A DNA stretch of 64,000 nucleotides, taken from the NCBI RefSeq assembly GCF_003003215.1, contig NZ_PVUF01000019.1, positions 1-64,000 on the forward strand. Reading direction: 5' to 3'. Numbering within the stretch: the stretch's first letter is position 1; every line of letters starts with the position of its first letter. The notes beneath the pieces are model-generated. The model worked only from the letters and a program-made list of their open reading frames with translations, had not been told where the DNA came from and did not search any database. Origin of the DNA: Tritonibacter scottomollicae (GTDB taxonomy: Bacteria > Pseudomonadota > Alphaproteobacteria > Rhodobacterales > Rhodobacteraceae). The position numbers and the translations under genes are program-made. Below, piece by piece: positions 49,013-56,848 of this stretch.

Positions 49013-49769
49013 AGACACCGAGAATACATCTACACATCTGACCATCGTCCAGCTGATTCCCAACATGCTGACGATCGCGGCGATCTGTGCTGGCCTGTCA
49101 GCCATTCGCTTCGGCGTCGAAGGAAATTACGTACTGGCCGTACAGTTGATCCTCGCGGCCTGTGTGCTTGACGGTTTGGATGGGCGGTTGGCCCGCCTGC
49201 TGAACAGCGACAGCAAGATGGGCGCAGAGCTTGATTCCCTGGCGGATTTCCTGAACTTCGGGGTTGCCCCGGTACTGGTCATTTATTTCTGGGCGCTTCA
49301 GGATTTGCGTGGCGTGGCGTGGATCACCGTGTTGATCTTTGCGACCTGCTGCGTGGTCAGGCTTGCGCGCTTCAACGTAGCGGCCAAGGCTGACAGCGAA
49401 GAAGAGCGCGAAGCTGCAGGCGCCTACTTCTCCGGTATCCCGTCACCGGCGGGCGCCTTGCTGGCCATGCTGCCGATGTTTCTGTCGTTTGCCTTTGCGG
49501 ATGCCCGGTTGCTGCCGGATCTCGTCATCTGCCTGCATCTGATTTTGGTAGGCTGGGCGATGATCGCGCGCTTTCCGGTCTGGTCCTTCAAGACCGCACG
49601 CATTTCTCGCAACAACGTGAAGTTTTTCCTCGTGGGGTTTGCTGTACTTGGGTCGGCCGTGCTGATTTATGCTTGGATCACCCTTGTCGTTCTCTGCCTC
49701 GCTTACTTGATTGTAGTCATCTGGAGCGTTCTGTCCCACCGGATGGCTGAAGATAGAAAAGGACATTGA
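49005..49769 (+). CDS. pssA: CDP-diacylglycerol-serine O-phosphatidyltransferase
   Basis: A 254-residue membrane enzyme. The CDP-alcohol phosphotransferase motif is complete, [11 protein letters not shown] then [14 protein letters not shown], with the catalytic Asp residues. Several helices follow. It makes phosphatidylserine from CDP-diacylglycerol and serine. The start at 49005 (ATGCCTGA) overlaps the psd stop, giving translational coupling. Confidence 0.95.
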   Translation: MPEDTENTSTHLTIVQLIPNMLTIAAICAGLSAIRFGVEGNYVLAVQLILAACVLDGLDGRLARLLNSDSKMGAELDSLADFLNFGVAPVLVIYFWALQDLRGVAWITVLIFATCCVVRLARFNVAAKADSEEEREAAGAYFSGIPSPAGALLAMLPMFLSFAFADARLLPDLVICLHLILVGWAMIARFPVWSFKTARISRNNVKFFLVGFAVLGSAVLIYAWITLVVLCLAYLIVVIWSVLSHRMAEDRKGH

Positions 49770-49770
49770 T

Positions 49771-50397
49771 TTGGAAATTAAAGCCGTCGAAACGTCATAT
49801 GCGCGCTGGGCACCGGTCTATGATCGGACTTTTGGTGCGCTCACTGATATTGGTCGTCGCAATGCTGTCGATTTCATCAACAAGCGCCAAGGCCATGTTC
49901 TGGAGGTGGGTGTTGGCACCGGTCTATCGCTGCCGCATTACGCGCCTGAGGTGCGGGTGACGGGCGTCGACTTCAGTGCCGAGATGCTGGCTAAGGCGCA
50001 GCAAAAGGTAAAGCGACTGAACCTTGAAAGCCGGATCAATCTGGAACGGATGGATGCGCGCGCGCTGACGTTCGCGGATGCGACGTTTGACACTGTGGCC
50101 GCCATGCATGTGCTGTCGGTGGTGCCCGAGCCGGAAAAGGTGATGTCCGAGATTGCTCGTGTTCTGAAACCCGGCGGCAAGGTCGTGATTACCAACCATT
50201 TTGCCCGCACCACCGGCGTTATGGCCGGGGTCGAGAAGGTTGCGGCGCCCTTGGCCAATCTGATCGGCTGGCATTCAGATTTTCGGATCGAGACGGTTTT
50301 GCAAGAGCCATCGCTGCACCCTGCCGATCAGCGCAAATTGCCGCCGCTTGGACTGATGACATTCCTTGTCTTGCAAAAGAATGCCGGCATGAGCTGA
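49771..50397 (+). CDS. pmtA: phosphatidylethanolamine N-methyltransferase
   Basis: A 208-residue SAM-dependent methyltransferase. Motif I is VLEVGVGTGLSLPHY, followed by VTGVDFSAEMLAKA and VLKPGGKVVITNHF. Its position directly after pssA identifies it as the Rhodobacter-type PmtA that methylates phosphatidylethanolamine three times to phosphatidylcholine. The start is TTG at 49771, with AAAGGA 8 nt upstream, 1 bp after the pssA stop. The soluble enzyme associates with the membrane surface. Confidence 0.92.
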   Translation: MEIKAVETSYARWAPVYDRTFGALTDIGRRNAVDFINKRQGHVLEVGVGTGLSLPHYAPEVRVTGVDFSAEMLAKAQQKVKRLNLESRINLERMDARALTFADATFDTVAAMHVLSVVPEPEKVMSEIARVLKPGGKVVITNHFARTTGVMAGVEKVAAPLANLIGWHSDFRIETVLQEPSLHPADQRKLPPLGLMTFLVLQKNAGMS

Positions 50398-50429
50398 AAA
50401 GCTGGTCGACCAGCTCTGGTAGGGAAGGT

Positions 50430-50462
50430 GGGGCGCAGAGGTTTCTCTGGCGCCCCTTTTTT
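50430..50462 (+). terminator. intrinsic terminator of psd-pssA-pmtA
   Basis: Stem GGGGCGC-AGAG / CTCT-GGCGCCCC with one bulged base, followed by six T. Immediately upstream is a perfect 14-bp palindrome GCTGGTCGACCAGC at 50401-50414. Confidence 0.82.
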
Positions 50463-50551
50463 AGCGAGACGGTCGAAAGGGGGTAGTGGATGCGGTCGTA
50501 GATGGGCAACCGCATGGGGCTGATCAACAGTGCGAGTCTGCTCGACGGCCC

Positions 50552-50767
50552 TTAGCCGTTCTCGGCGTCTTCGGTGGCTTTGGCAACGGGGCGGGCGCGG
50601 CCTGTATCTTTCAGGCGGGCCTTGCGCAGTTTTTCCGTTTTTTCGCGGCGCTCTTCGGCCTCGTCATCCATGATTTCACGGGCTGCGCGCGAGGTTTTTT
50701 CAAGCGCGGTTTCGCGCCGGGGTTGCTGGCCTGCCTTGTCGAGCTCTTCTTGGGTGATCTTGGTCAT
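50552..50767 (-). CDS. small acidic/basic hypothetical protein
   Basis: A 71-residue, highly charged protein (MTKITQEELDKAGQQPRRE at its start, then alternating Arg, Glu and Lys), predicted helical and soluble. It has no cysteine and no known motif. The ATG lies after a poor ribosome site (GCGTCCCG), but codon usage is coherent and the frame is conserved-looking. It stands alone between the phospholipid operon and the DUF982 gene. Function unknown. Confidence 0.65.
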   Translation of the reverse strand: MTKITQEELDKAGQQPRRETALEKTSRAAREIMDDEAEERREKTEKLRKARLKDTGRARPVAKATEDAENG

Positions 50768-50907
50768 CGGGACGCGCTCCTACTTTGCGGGCGCATCTTC
50801 CGATTCGAGAGATGCGCGGCGTGCGTAAATTGCGCTCGGATCGGCGCAGATTTTGCGCGCCACACCTCCAAGCCGGGTGAACCTCTCACCCAGCCGTCTA
50901 TTCAAGA

Positions 50908-51174
50908 TCAAAGCGACTGTACATCCCCGTCTTGCCGCGCCCGAAAGCCAGCGGCCCGTGCCGCGGACAGAAAGGCCGCGCGGGCGTCTCTCACGGACAC
51001 CATGCAGACCATCGCGGCCTCGACTTGCTCCAAGGCACTGTCGCGGGTCGTGTCGGACAGAGGCCATGCATGCTGAAGGCAATACTGGGCTTCTTCGATT
51101 GTGGTGACTTTGCGTTGGGTGCCTGCGGTGGATGACTCCAAGGTCATCGGGCTACCCCAATAAATTTCCATCAT
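50908..51174 (-). CDS. DUF982 domain-containing protein
   Basis: An 88-residue protein matching the DUF982 family: TIEEAQYCLQHAWPLSDT, then ALEQVEAAMVCMVSVRDARAAFLSAARAAGF. The family is small, common in alphaproteobacteria and of unknown function. Two adjacent ATG codons (51174, 51171) compete; the downstream ATG at 51147 is also possible. Confidence 0.78.
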   Translation of the reverse strand: MMEIYWGSPMTLESSTAGTQRKVTTIEEAQYCLQHAWPLSDTTRDSALEQVEAAMVCMVSVRDARAAFLSAARAAGFRARQDGDVQSL

Positions 51175-51229
51175 GTGGATTTTCCATTCTTTTTTATTAT
51201 AGTCTGTCGCCGCTGCTGGGCCGGCGTAC

Positions 51230-51258
51230 AAAAAAAGAGCACCCCCGAAAGGATGCTC
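51230..51258 (-). terminator. intrinsic terminator of the cold-shock gene
   Basis: On the minus strand, GAGCATCC pairs with GGGTGCTC (one G-T wobble) around TTTCGG, followed by seven T. It lies 28 bp after the csp stop. Confidence 0.85.
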
Positions 51259-51285
51259 TCGTTTTCTCGTGAAGCCGAAAGAGGC

Positions 51286-51492
51286 TCAGGCGAGTGCCAG
51301 GTTGCTGGCGGACTCGCGGCCATCACGGCCAGCTTCGATGTCGAAGGTCACGGCTTGACCGTCGTCAAGGTGATGAATGCCAGCGCGCTCCAGAGCGGAA
51401 ATGTGGACGAAGATGTCCTTGGATCCGGATTCCGGTGCGATGAAGCCAAAACCTTTTTGAGAATTGAACCATTTCACGGTGCCATTAGCCAT
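51286..51492 (-). CDS. CspA-family cold-shock protein
   Basis: A 68-residue cold-shock domain protein. RNP1 is KGFGFI and RNP2 is DIFVHIS; the N-terminus MANGTVKWFNSQ is canonical. It is an RNA chaperone. A 193-bp gap precedes it, enough for the long 5' leader usual for csp genes, though no structure was assigned. A terminator follows. Confidence 0.95.
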   Translation of the reverse strand: MANGTVKWFNSQKGFGFIAPESGSKDIFVHISALERAGIHHLDDGQAVTFDIEAGRDGRESASNLALA

Positions 51493-51685
51493 CGTGTTGT
51501 CTCCTATAGAAATACCATCCGCAACATGCGATGGCCTGGCCTAAGTGTCTCGTCTGAACAACTGGGCCGTAAGGAAACAGTAGATCGTAAGAAGCAGCTT
51601 TGCCCATCTTGAATGCGCTTCTTTCACTTGAATAGCAAGCGTTATATTTTTGAAATCGAGAATAACGCGAAAGACCGCTCGGCAG

Positions 51686-52348
51686 TTACCCCGCCAGCAA
51701 TCGCAACCCTTGGGTGACATCAGAGCGCAGGGCGAGGCGCAGGCCGGGCTCGTCACCAGCCTTGAGCGCCGCAATGATGAGCTTGTGGTTGTGGGGGGCT
51801 TCTGTGCGTCCGAGGCGACCATAGAGCGCCCGCATGGTGGGGCCGAGCTGCAGCCAGACGGTTTCCGCCATGGCCAGCATGGCGGGTGCTTGTGCGCGCA
51901 AATAGAGTGTCCGGTGGAATTCGAGATTGGTTCGAATGTAGCCCACCGCATCGCGTTTGGAGATGGTCTCAGCCACCGTGCCGTTGATGGTCTGCAGTCT
52001 GTCGATCAGCGCCATATGAGCGCGGGGCAGGGCGCGAGAGGCCAATTCGACTTCGATCAGCGCCCGCAGTGCCGCCAGTTCCTCGATTCGGTCATTTGAA
52101 AGCTCCGGAGTCGAAACCCGGCCCGAGGATGACAGAAACAATGCGCCTTCCGCAACGAGGCGACGCACAGCTTCGCGCGCGGGCGTCATCGAGACGCCGT
52201 ATTCCTTGCCGATGCCACGTAGTGTCAGGGCCGCGCCGGGTAAGATCGCCCCATGCATGATGCGGGTGCGGAGCGCCCGGTAGACGCGATCATGGGCCGA
52301 GCCCGTATTTTCGGCAGTGGGGCGGTTCCCCGTGAGCAGCTTGTCCAT
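51686..52348 (-). CDS. GntR-family (FadR/FCD) transcriptional regulator
   Basis: A 220-residue regulator: an N-terminal winged helix (HDRVYRALRTRIMHGAILPG, SMTPAREAVRRLVAEGAL) and an all-helical FCD domain from about 85 (LAALRALIEVELASRA) containing the His residues (NLEFHRTLYL, HNHKLIIAAL) that usually bind a metal and an organic acid. No neighbouring catabolic gene reveals the ligand. It is separated from the metallopeptidase-like gene by 32 bp, both leftward. Confidence 0.88.
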   Translation of the reverse strand: MDKLLTGNRPTAENTGSAHDRVYRALRTRIMHGAILPGAALTLRGIGKEYGVSMTPAREAVRRLVAEGALFLSSSGRVSTPELSNDRIEELAALRALIEVELASRALPRAHMALIDRLQTINGTVAETISKRDAVGYIRTNLEFHRTLYLRAQAPAMLAMAETVWLQLGPTMRALYGRLGRTEAPHNHKLIIAALKAGDEPGLRLALRSDVTQGLRLLAG

Positions 52349-52380
52349 GACGACTTATGTGATCACAAAGCGTCGGAAGA

Positions 52381-53082
52381 TCAATCGTTTTCGATTTGCC
52401 CGTCAAAACGATATCGATGCAGGGCGTTGCCCTCGGCCTGCAACCAGCGACGCGGGGCTGCGTAATCCCCATAGAGCCTCTCGACGACGTTCCAGAACGC
52501 GCGGGAGTGGTTCATTTCCTCCAAGTGCGCCACCTCATGCGCAGCAACGTAGTGAAGCACTTCGGTCGGCGCGAGGATCAGTCGCCAAGAGTACATCAAT
52601 CCACCAGCCGATGAACATGACCCCCAGCGTGACCGCGTGTCGCGCAGCGTAAGGCTCGTATATGTTTGCCCCAAACGGCCGGCATAGGCGTCCGATGCTG
52701 ACGCCAGCCTGTCCCGGGCCAGTTCCCGCAGGTAGCGTTCCAGGCGCCGCATTGGTGCCGGGCCGGGGACGCGCAATGCGCCCTCCTCGCGCAGAACCCT
52801 GCGACCGGTCCCCATGCGCACTTCCAGGATATCGCCGTCAACGGGGAGGCGGGTGCCGGGGGCGACAATGATCTGCTCTGGTTGCTTCGCGAGGTGGGTG
52901 CGAATCCAGTCTTCTTTCTCGAGCACGAAGGCGCGCCCTTCGCGTTCCGAGACCCGTTTCGGCAACGTCAGTGTCACCCGGCCATCCAGCGACGAGATCC
53001 TGAGCGACAATCGCCGCGCGCGCGCCGAGCGACGCAGTGTGACACGGACCTCCGGATCTCCGGGCAGGCTCAGTTCTGACAT
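52381..53082 (-). CDS. YgjP-like metal-dependent hydrolase (DUF45/SprT-like)
   Basis: A 233-residue protein. The zincin motif is His182-Glu183 to His186 in AAHEVAHLEEMNH, with a third His at 192, and the signature RSRWGSCSSAGGLMYSWRL precedes it. The N-terminal domain matches YgjP. It is probably a metallopeptidase of unknown substrate. ATG 53082 has GGGGAA before it; further upstream starts are unlikely. Family function is not established. Confidence 0.87.
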   Translation of the reverse strand: MSELSLPGDPEVRVTLRRSARARRLSLRISSLDGRVTLTLPKRVSEREGRAFVLEKEDWIRTHLAKQPEQIIVAPGTRLPVDGDILEVRMGTGRRVLREEGALRVPGPAPMRRLERYLRELARDRLASASDAYAGRLGQTYTSLTLRDTRSRWGSCSSAGGLMYSWRLILAPTEVLHYVAAHEVAHLEEMNHSRAFWNVVERLYGDYAAPRRWLQAEGNALHRYRFDGQIEND

Positions 53083-53193
53083 GGTTTCCCCACTTCGGAT
53101 GCAAGGCTGCAAAGGCTTTGACAGGGTCAGCCGCTTATGGCAAGGCACCTGAATCGTCTCACCGACTCACGCTATTTTTTGAAGGGGATCCAC

Positions 53194-53520
53194 ATGCCCA
53201 AGGAAGAATGGGGTACGAAACGCGTCTGCCCGACCACCGGCAAGCGCTTTTACGACCTGAACAAGAACCCGATCGTCAGCCCCTACACAGGCGATGTCGT
53301 CGCGGTTGACACCAGCAAAAGCCGCATGATCGAAGCTGATGCCGAGGACGCTGCAAGCGTAAAGGCGAAGCAAAAGACCGATGCTGACGGCGCGGTTCTG
53401 GAAGATGATGATGACGCCGTGGATATGGATCTCGGCGATGACGTTCTGGAAGATGACGAAGAGGATGATGTATCCCTCGACGAAATCGCAGACGTGGCGT
53501 CCGAGGATGACGACACCTGA
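53194..53520 (+). CDS. TIGR02300 family protein
   Basis: A 108-residue protein with a short conserved N-terminal domain (GTKRVCPTTGKRFYDLNKNP, then VSPYTGD) and a very acidic Asp/Glu-rich tail. This is the alphaproteobacterial TIGR02300 family, function unknown; the tail suggests an interaction with a basic partner. ATG 53194 is preceded by GAAGGGGA. A tRNA-Ala gene follows, as in many Rhodobacteraceae. Confidence 0.9.
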   Translation: MPKEEWGTKRVCPTTGKRFYDLNKNPIVSPYTGDVVAVDTSKSRMIEADAEDAASVKAKQKTDADGAVLEDDDDAVDMDLGDDVLEDDEEDDVSLDEIADVASEDDDT

Positions 53521-53711
53521 AAACGTCTGCAGCGTTTCCGTGTGCCCGATGGGGTGCACGGGCGCTGGTTTTCGGGTTGAGGGGCCACCGAGAGGCGCAA
53601 ATGGCGATGTCGAAAAAACTGATGTTTCTGCTTCATTTTCCACTTGCAGCCCGCCGCCGCCTCCCTTAAATCACCACACACCGAACGGAGCGTTGCTCAA
53701 GACGGTGGTAA

Positions 53712-53787
53712 GGGGCCTTAGCTCAGCTGGGAGAGCGCCTGCATGGCATGCAGGAGGTCAGCGGTTCGATCCCGCTAGGCTCCACCA
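53712..53787 (+). tRNA. tRNA-Ala (GGC anticodon)
   Basis: A 76-nt cloverleaf with encoded CCA. The acceptor stem GGGGCCT pairs with AGGCTCC. The anticodon arm CCTGC-ATGGCAT-GCAGG presents GGC, and the T arm GCGGTTCGATCCCGC is standard. Its 3' end marks the start of accessory DNA and is a typical integrase target. Confidence 0.95.
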
Positions 53788-54453
53788 TTTCTCATTGAAA
53801 AGCACTAGATAGCTCTGCCTTTATCGTCAGGGGATTTGCCTCTGCCGCGCAGGCAGGTGCTGTTTTCCCTGCGAAAATTCATGCTGCTTTGATCCGCGCA
53901 AATGGCGTGTTGATCGCCTCGCAGCCCTAACATGGCGTTGGTTATGAAAAGCACCGCATAGATCTTCCATTTACGACAATGGTTTTTCCATTTTGTTGAA
54001 GATTGGGCGTTATGAGCTAGAGAAAACCCAAACCCGATTGATCTGCCTGCCGACTGAGCTTGAAGAGCTTTATGGCCAGATTGCGCTTCCGCCTAAACCT
54101 TGTCCAAATACTCGATCGCATTTCGGACGCCGACTACGGAAGATTTCGTCGCGTAGGGCTTCTCGTCGAACACCTCCAGCTAATCCGACCAATTTGCGAA
54201 ACAGATGGTCTTCACTCCCAGAGGACATGAACCGCGTCCTCCTTGCCTCCTTGTCGGAGACAGTGACAGCACATATCTTAGGGGTACGGGCGGTGGCCTC
54301 ATGCCATCAACGATAAATGTCCCCGGGGATCCGTCCTCGGTAAGGAACCTGGATCTAACCCGGGCCTGCATTCTCGCTTTAGCGGGATGTTGGCTCATTC
54401 ACGAGATCTAGGGCCACGGATGCAGGTCCTCATATCAGAATGGAGACTGCATC
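53788..54453. other. 666-bp gene-poor region after tRNA-Ala
   Basis: No convincing gene. A 36-bp imperfect direct repeat (GAAAAGCAC core) occurs near 53794 and 53943. A 52-codon frame at 54072-54230 (begins MARLRFRLNLVQIL, LLVEHLQLIRPI) has coding character but no ribosome site; another frame upstream (53990-54115) suggests a decayed gene. No integrase was seen. Confidence 0.4.
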
Positions 54454-54822
54454 ATGTCGAACATCATCAACTTCCCCGCCATCCGCCGCCTTAAGCGCCT
54501 CAGCGGCGAGGTCTTCCAGATTGAAAAGCATCCGCTTCACGAGGTCAGGCTGCGGATCAACCTGCCTAAAAATGGTCGGCCTGAAGCCGAGGATCTGCTT
54601 TATGGCCATCTCTTCCGCCTTCTTCAAAAGCTGCATGGCTTCGATCAGACTAAGGGCTTCACTCTGGATGTCCTGCGTGGCGGCGAGTGGCACGAGCTGC
54701 CGCACTCGGTGCGTCCGAAGTTTCTCAAGAACTTCTTGATCAATGTTGACTACTATTGCGAGCGCGGTTGGCTCGAGGTCGAGGTTGACGAAGTTCTCTT
54801 CGTAAAGTCGAAGCAGGCGTGA
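54454..54822 (+). CDS. hypothetical protein, accessory region
   Basis: A 122-residue soluble protein I do not recognise. It starts MSNIINFPAIRRLKRLS and contains a helical middle (LLYGHLFRLLQKLHGFDQ) and the segment LRGGEWHELPHSVRPKFLKN. GGAG lies 8 nt before the ATG, and the reading frame is uninterrupted. It is the only intact protein gene between the tRNA and the IS3 element and may be cargo of a former mobile element. Confidence 0.6.
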   Translation: MSNIINFPAIRRLKRLSGEVFQIEKHPLHEVRLRINLPKNGRPEAEDLLYGHLFRLLQKLHGFDQTKGFTLDVLRGGEWHELPHSVRPKFLKNFLINVDYYCERGWLEVEVDEVLFVKSKQA

Positions 54823-54903
54823 CCACGAATGGGGCGCTGGAACCAACTCCGGGGCCTTCCTGTGCAGTCCCGGCATCGCACGTAGACTGATCCCACGGCC
54901 TAT

Positions 54904-54953
54904 GCCTGTGCGGTGCTGAAGTGTGACCTGCACGCCTACAGCACCGCACAGGC
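54904..54953. repeat. perfect 15-bp inverted repeat
   Basis: GCCTGTGCGGTGCTG (54904-54918) and its exact complement (54939-54953) flank a 20-nt loop. No T tract follows, so it is not a typical terminator. It lies about 80 bp after the hypothetical gene. It could be an extinct IS end or recombination site. Confidence 0.6.
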
Positions 54954-55184
54954 GCTCTCAGGGCCAGTAATCTAGACCGCGGCAATTTCTCCCGACATCA
55001 TTCGCTGAACATGCACTTGGGGCGACACTAGAGCCTGACAGGGCTACAATGGAGAATGAAGTCTTACACCGGTGGACCTATCGTTGACCGGTCTAATTCA
55101 ACTAATTGACGGCAACTCGTGACGTGCTCCCCTGAAATGTCCGCGTTTTGAAGTTAGCCTGTTCTCCAAACGAGGAGACAGACG

Positions 55185-55451
55185 ATGCGGAAAAGCCGTT
55201 TCAGCGAAGAGCAGATCATTGGCATTCTGAGGGAGCACCAAGCCGGCATGGGTGCCAAGGAGCTGTGCCGGAAGCATGGCATCAGCGATGGCACGTTCTA
55301 CAAGTGGCGCTCGAAGTATGTCGGCATGGAAGTGTCCGAGGCCAAACGGTTGAAGGCGCTCGAGGCCGAGAACGCAAAGCTGAAGAAGATGCTGGCTGAG
55401 CAGATGCTCGATGTCGCCACGCTGAAGGAGATGCTGGGAAAAAACTTCTGA
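55185..55451 (+). CDS. IS3-family OrfA transposase subunit
   Basis: An 88-residue helix-turn-helix protein: FSEEQIIGILREHQAGMGAK, then KHGISDGTFYKWRSKYVGM, and a leucine zipper-like helix (LKALEAENAKLKKMLAEQ). The frame is intact. Near its 3' end A-AAA-AAC at 55439-55445 is a classic -1 slippery heptamer for producing the OrfAB fusion. Confidence 0.93.
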   Translation: MRKSRFSEEQIIGILREHQAGMGAKELCRKHGISDGTFYKWRSKYVGMEVSEAKRLKALEAENAKLKKMLAEQMLDVATLKEMLGKNF

Positions 55452-56293
55452 AGCCCGGTGCAAGGCGGAAAGCCGTGGACTGGGCCATGACAGAGAAGAG
55501 CTACAACCAGCGGCGGGCCTGCGCCCTGGCCGGGATCGATCCGCGCGTCTATCGGCGCGGATCAACCAGACCTGCGGACACCCAGCTGCGAGAGAGGCTG
55601 AGGGAACTGTCGAGCGAACGGCGGCGCTTCGGCTATCGTCGACTGCACCTGCTTCTTGGCCGCGAGGGCTGGAAGGTGAACTGGAAGAAGCTTTACCGGA
55701 TCTATCGTGAAGAGGGGCTGACTGTGCGCAAGCGCGGTGGCCGTAAACGGGCGATTGGCACCCGTGCGCCGATGGCAATCCCGCAAGGCCCGAACCAAAG
55801 ATGGTCGCTGGACTTCGTCTCGGACAGCCTGTCGGATGGACGCCGGTTCCGTGTGCTTTGCGTAATCGATGACTTCAGCCGGGAGTGCCTGGCCTGCGTG
55901 GTCGACACGTCTCTTTCCGGGCAACGCGTGGCGCGTGAACTGGACAACATCGCCCGGCTGCGCGGCTAGCCCTGCATGGTGGTCAGCGACAACGGAACGG
56001 AACTGACGTCGAACGCCATCCTGCAATGGCAAGAGGGCCGCAAGGTCGAGTGGCGCTACATTGCACCTGGCAAGCCAATGCAAAACGGCTTCGTGGAAAG
56101 CTTCAATGGCCGACTACGTGACGAGTGCCTGAACGAGCACCTGTTTGCCAATTTGCGCCATGCCCGAGACCTGATCGCGGTTTGGCGAGAGGATTACAAT
56201 CACCACCGCCCGCATTCGAGCCCCGACGGGCTCACCCCGCGGGAGTATCATCAACGGTCAGTAGAGGACCAAACCCTGAACAGAGCGAACTAA
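55445..56293 (+). pseudogene. IS3-family OrfB transposase, interrupted by TAG
   Basis: The OrfB frame runs from the slippery site to 56293 with an in-frame TAG at 55967-55969 that replaces a sense codon just before [11 protein letters not shown]. The DDE residues are otherwise present: Asp in WSLDFVSD, Asp in VVSDNGTE and Glu in [13 protein letters not shown]. Frame and sequence are otherwise intact, so the mutation is recent. The enzyme should be inactive. Confidence 0.88.
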
Positions 56294-56322
56294 TATCCCC
56301 GGACTCTACGGGGAGCACGTCA

Positions 56323-56848
56323 GCTGCTACAGGACGCCGATCCCGCGGGAACCGAATGCGCGCCGCAACAAGCGCGCATGCTACTGCGCTACGCTGAGCC
56401 ACCCAGAGAGCACGAAAGCTGAGGAATCGTGCGAGGGCGGATCGAGCGGATTATGGTTTCGCCGGAGGCCGGAGACGGCAAGCTGCCTGTGCCGCGGGTT
56501 GAGCTTTATAGTTCCTTGGCGGGTATTCTGGCGCTGAGCCTTGGCAGTAGGAGCGGTTGGCAAAAGAAAAAAACCGCCTCAAATGAGACGGTTACGTAAT
56601 TTGAAAAATTCTGGTTGCGGGAGCAGGCAACCGCCGCAACCTACCAACCCTTTCTGCGGTCATTTGAGAGAAGAATGTAAGTTCTTCCGTCTCACAACGA
56701 CCAGTGCCACGTCAAAGCACTCTGCCACGGCGAATAGGCGCGCATGCATTGCGAATGATCCCATCACCAGAGCTAGGGAAGCAGCACGTTAACCTTTCTG
56801 AAGCCTGAGTTGTGTGTCTCGCTGGTCGTTGGCGCCTACCATCGGATG
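56323..56848. other. 526-bp region between the IS3 element and the AraC gene
   Basis: No gene is convincing. It contains the terminator at 56562-56593, which would end leftward transcripts from the AraC gene. The sequence around 56610-56640 is rich in short repeats (GGTTGCGGGAGCAGGCAACC is itself hairpin-like), and nothing else is recognised. Confidence 0.4.
56562..56593 (-). terminator. intrinsic terminator, leftward
   Basis: On the minus strand, AACCGTCTC pairs with GAGGCGGTT (one mismatch) around ATTT, followed by a T-rich tract. It lies 256 bp beyond the AraC stop. Confidence 0.7.

Larger units (their letters stand above)
55120..56322 (+). mobile_element. IS3-family insertion sequence (IS407-like), 1203 bp
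   Basis: Terminal inverted repeats TGACGTGCTCCCC (55120-55132) and its complement (56310-56322) are perfect over 13 bp and continue imperfectly. It encodes orfA and orfB linked by an A-AAA-AAC slippery site. orfB is broken by a stop codon. No target-site duplication is evident at the flanks (CTCG on the left, GCTG on the right). Confidence 0.9.

Noticed and set aside
50401-50414. GCTGGTCGACCAGC palindrome as an operator
   Set aside because: It lies between the pmtA stop and its terminator, where an operator has no obvious target; most likely part of the 3' untranslated structure.
55967-55969. TAG in orfB read as a recoded codon
   Set aside because: There is no sign of pyrrolysine machinery or a recoding structure, and the element has an ordinary frameshift site; a nonsense mutation is simpler.
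55116-56326. Target-site duplication of the IS3 element
   Set aside because: Flanking tetranucleotides CTCG and GCTG differ, and shifting the boundaries by a few bases does not give a match.
56610-56640. GGTTGCGGGAGCAGGCAACC considered as a tRNA remnant
   Set aside because: It resembles a tRNA 3' end only superficially; no T arm, anticodon arm or acceptor stem can be folded.
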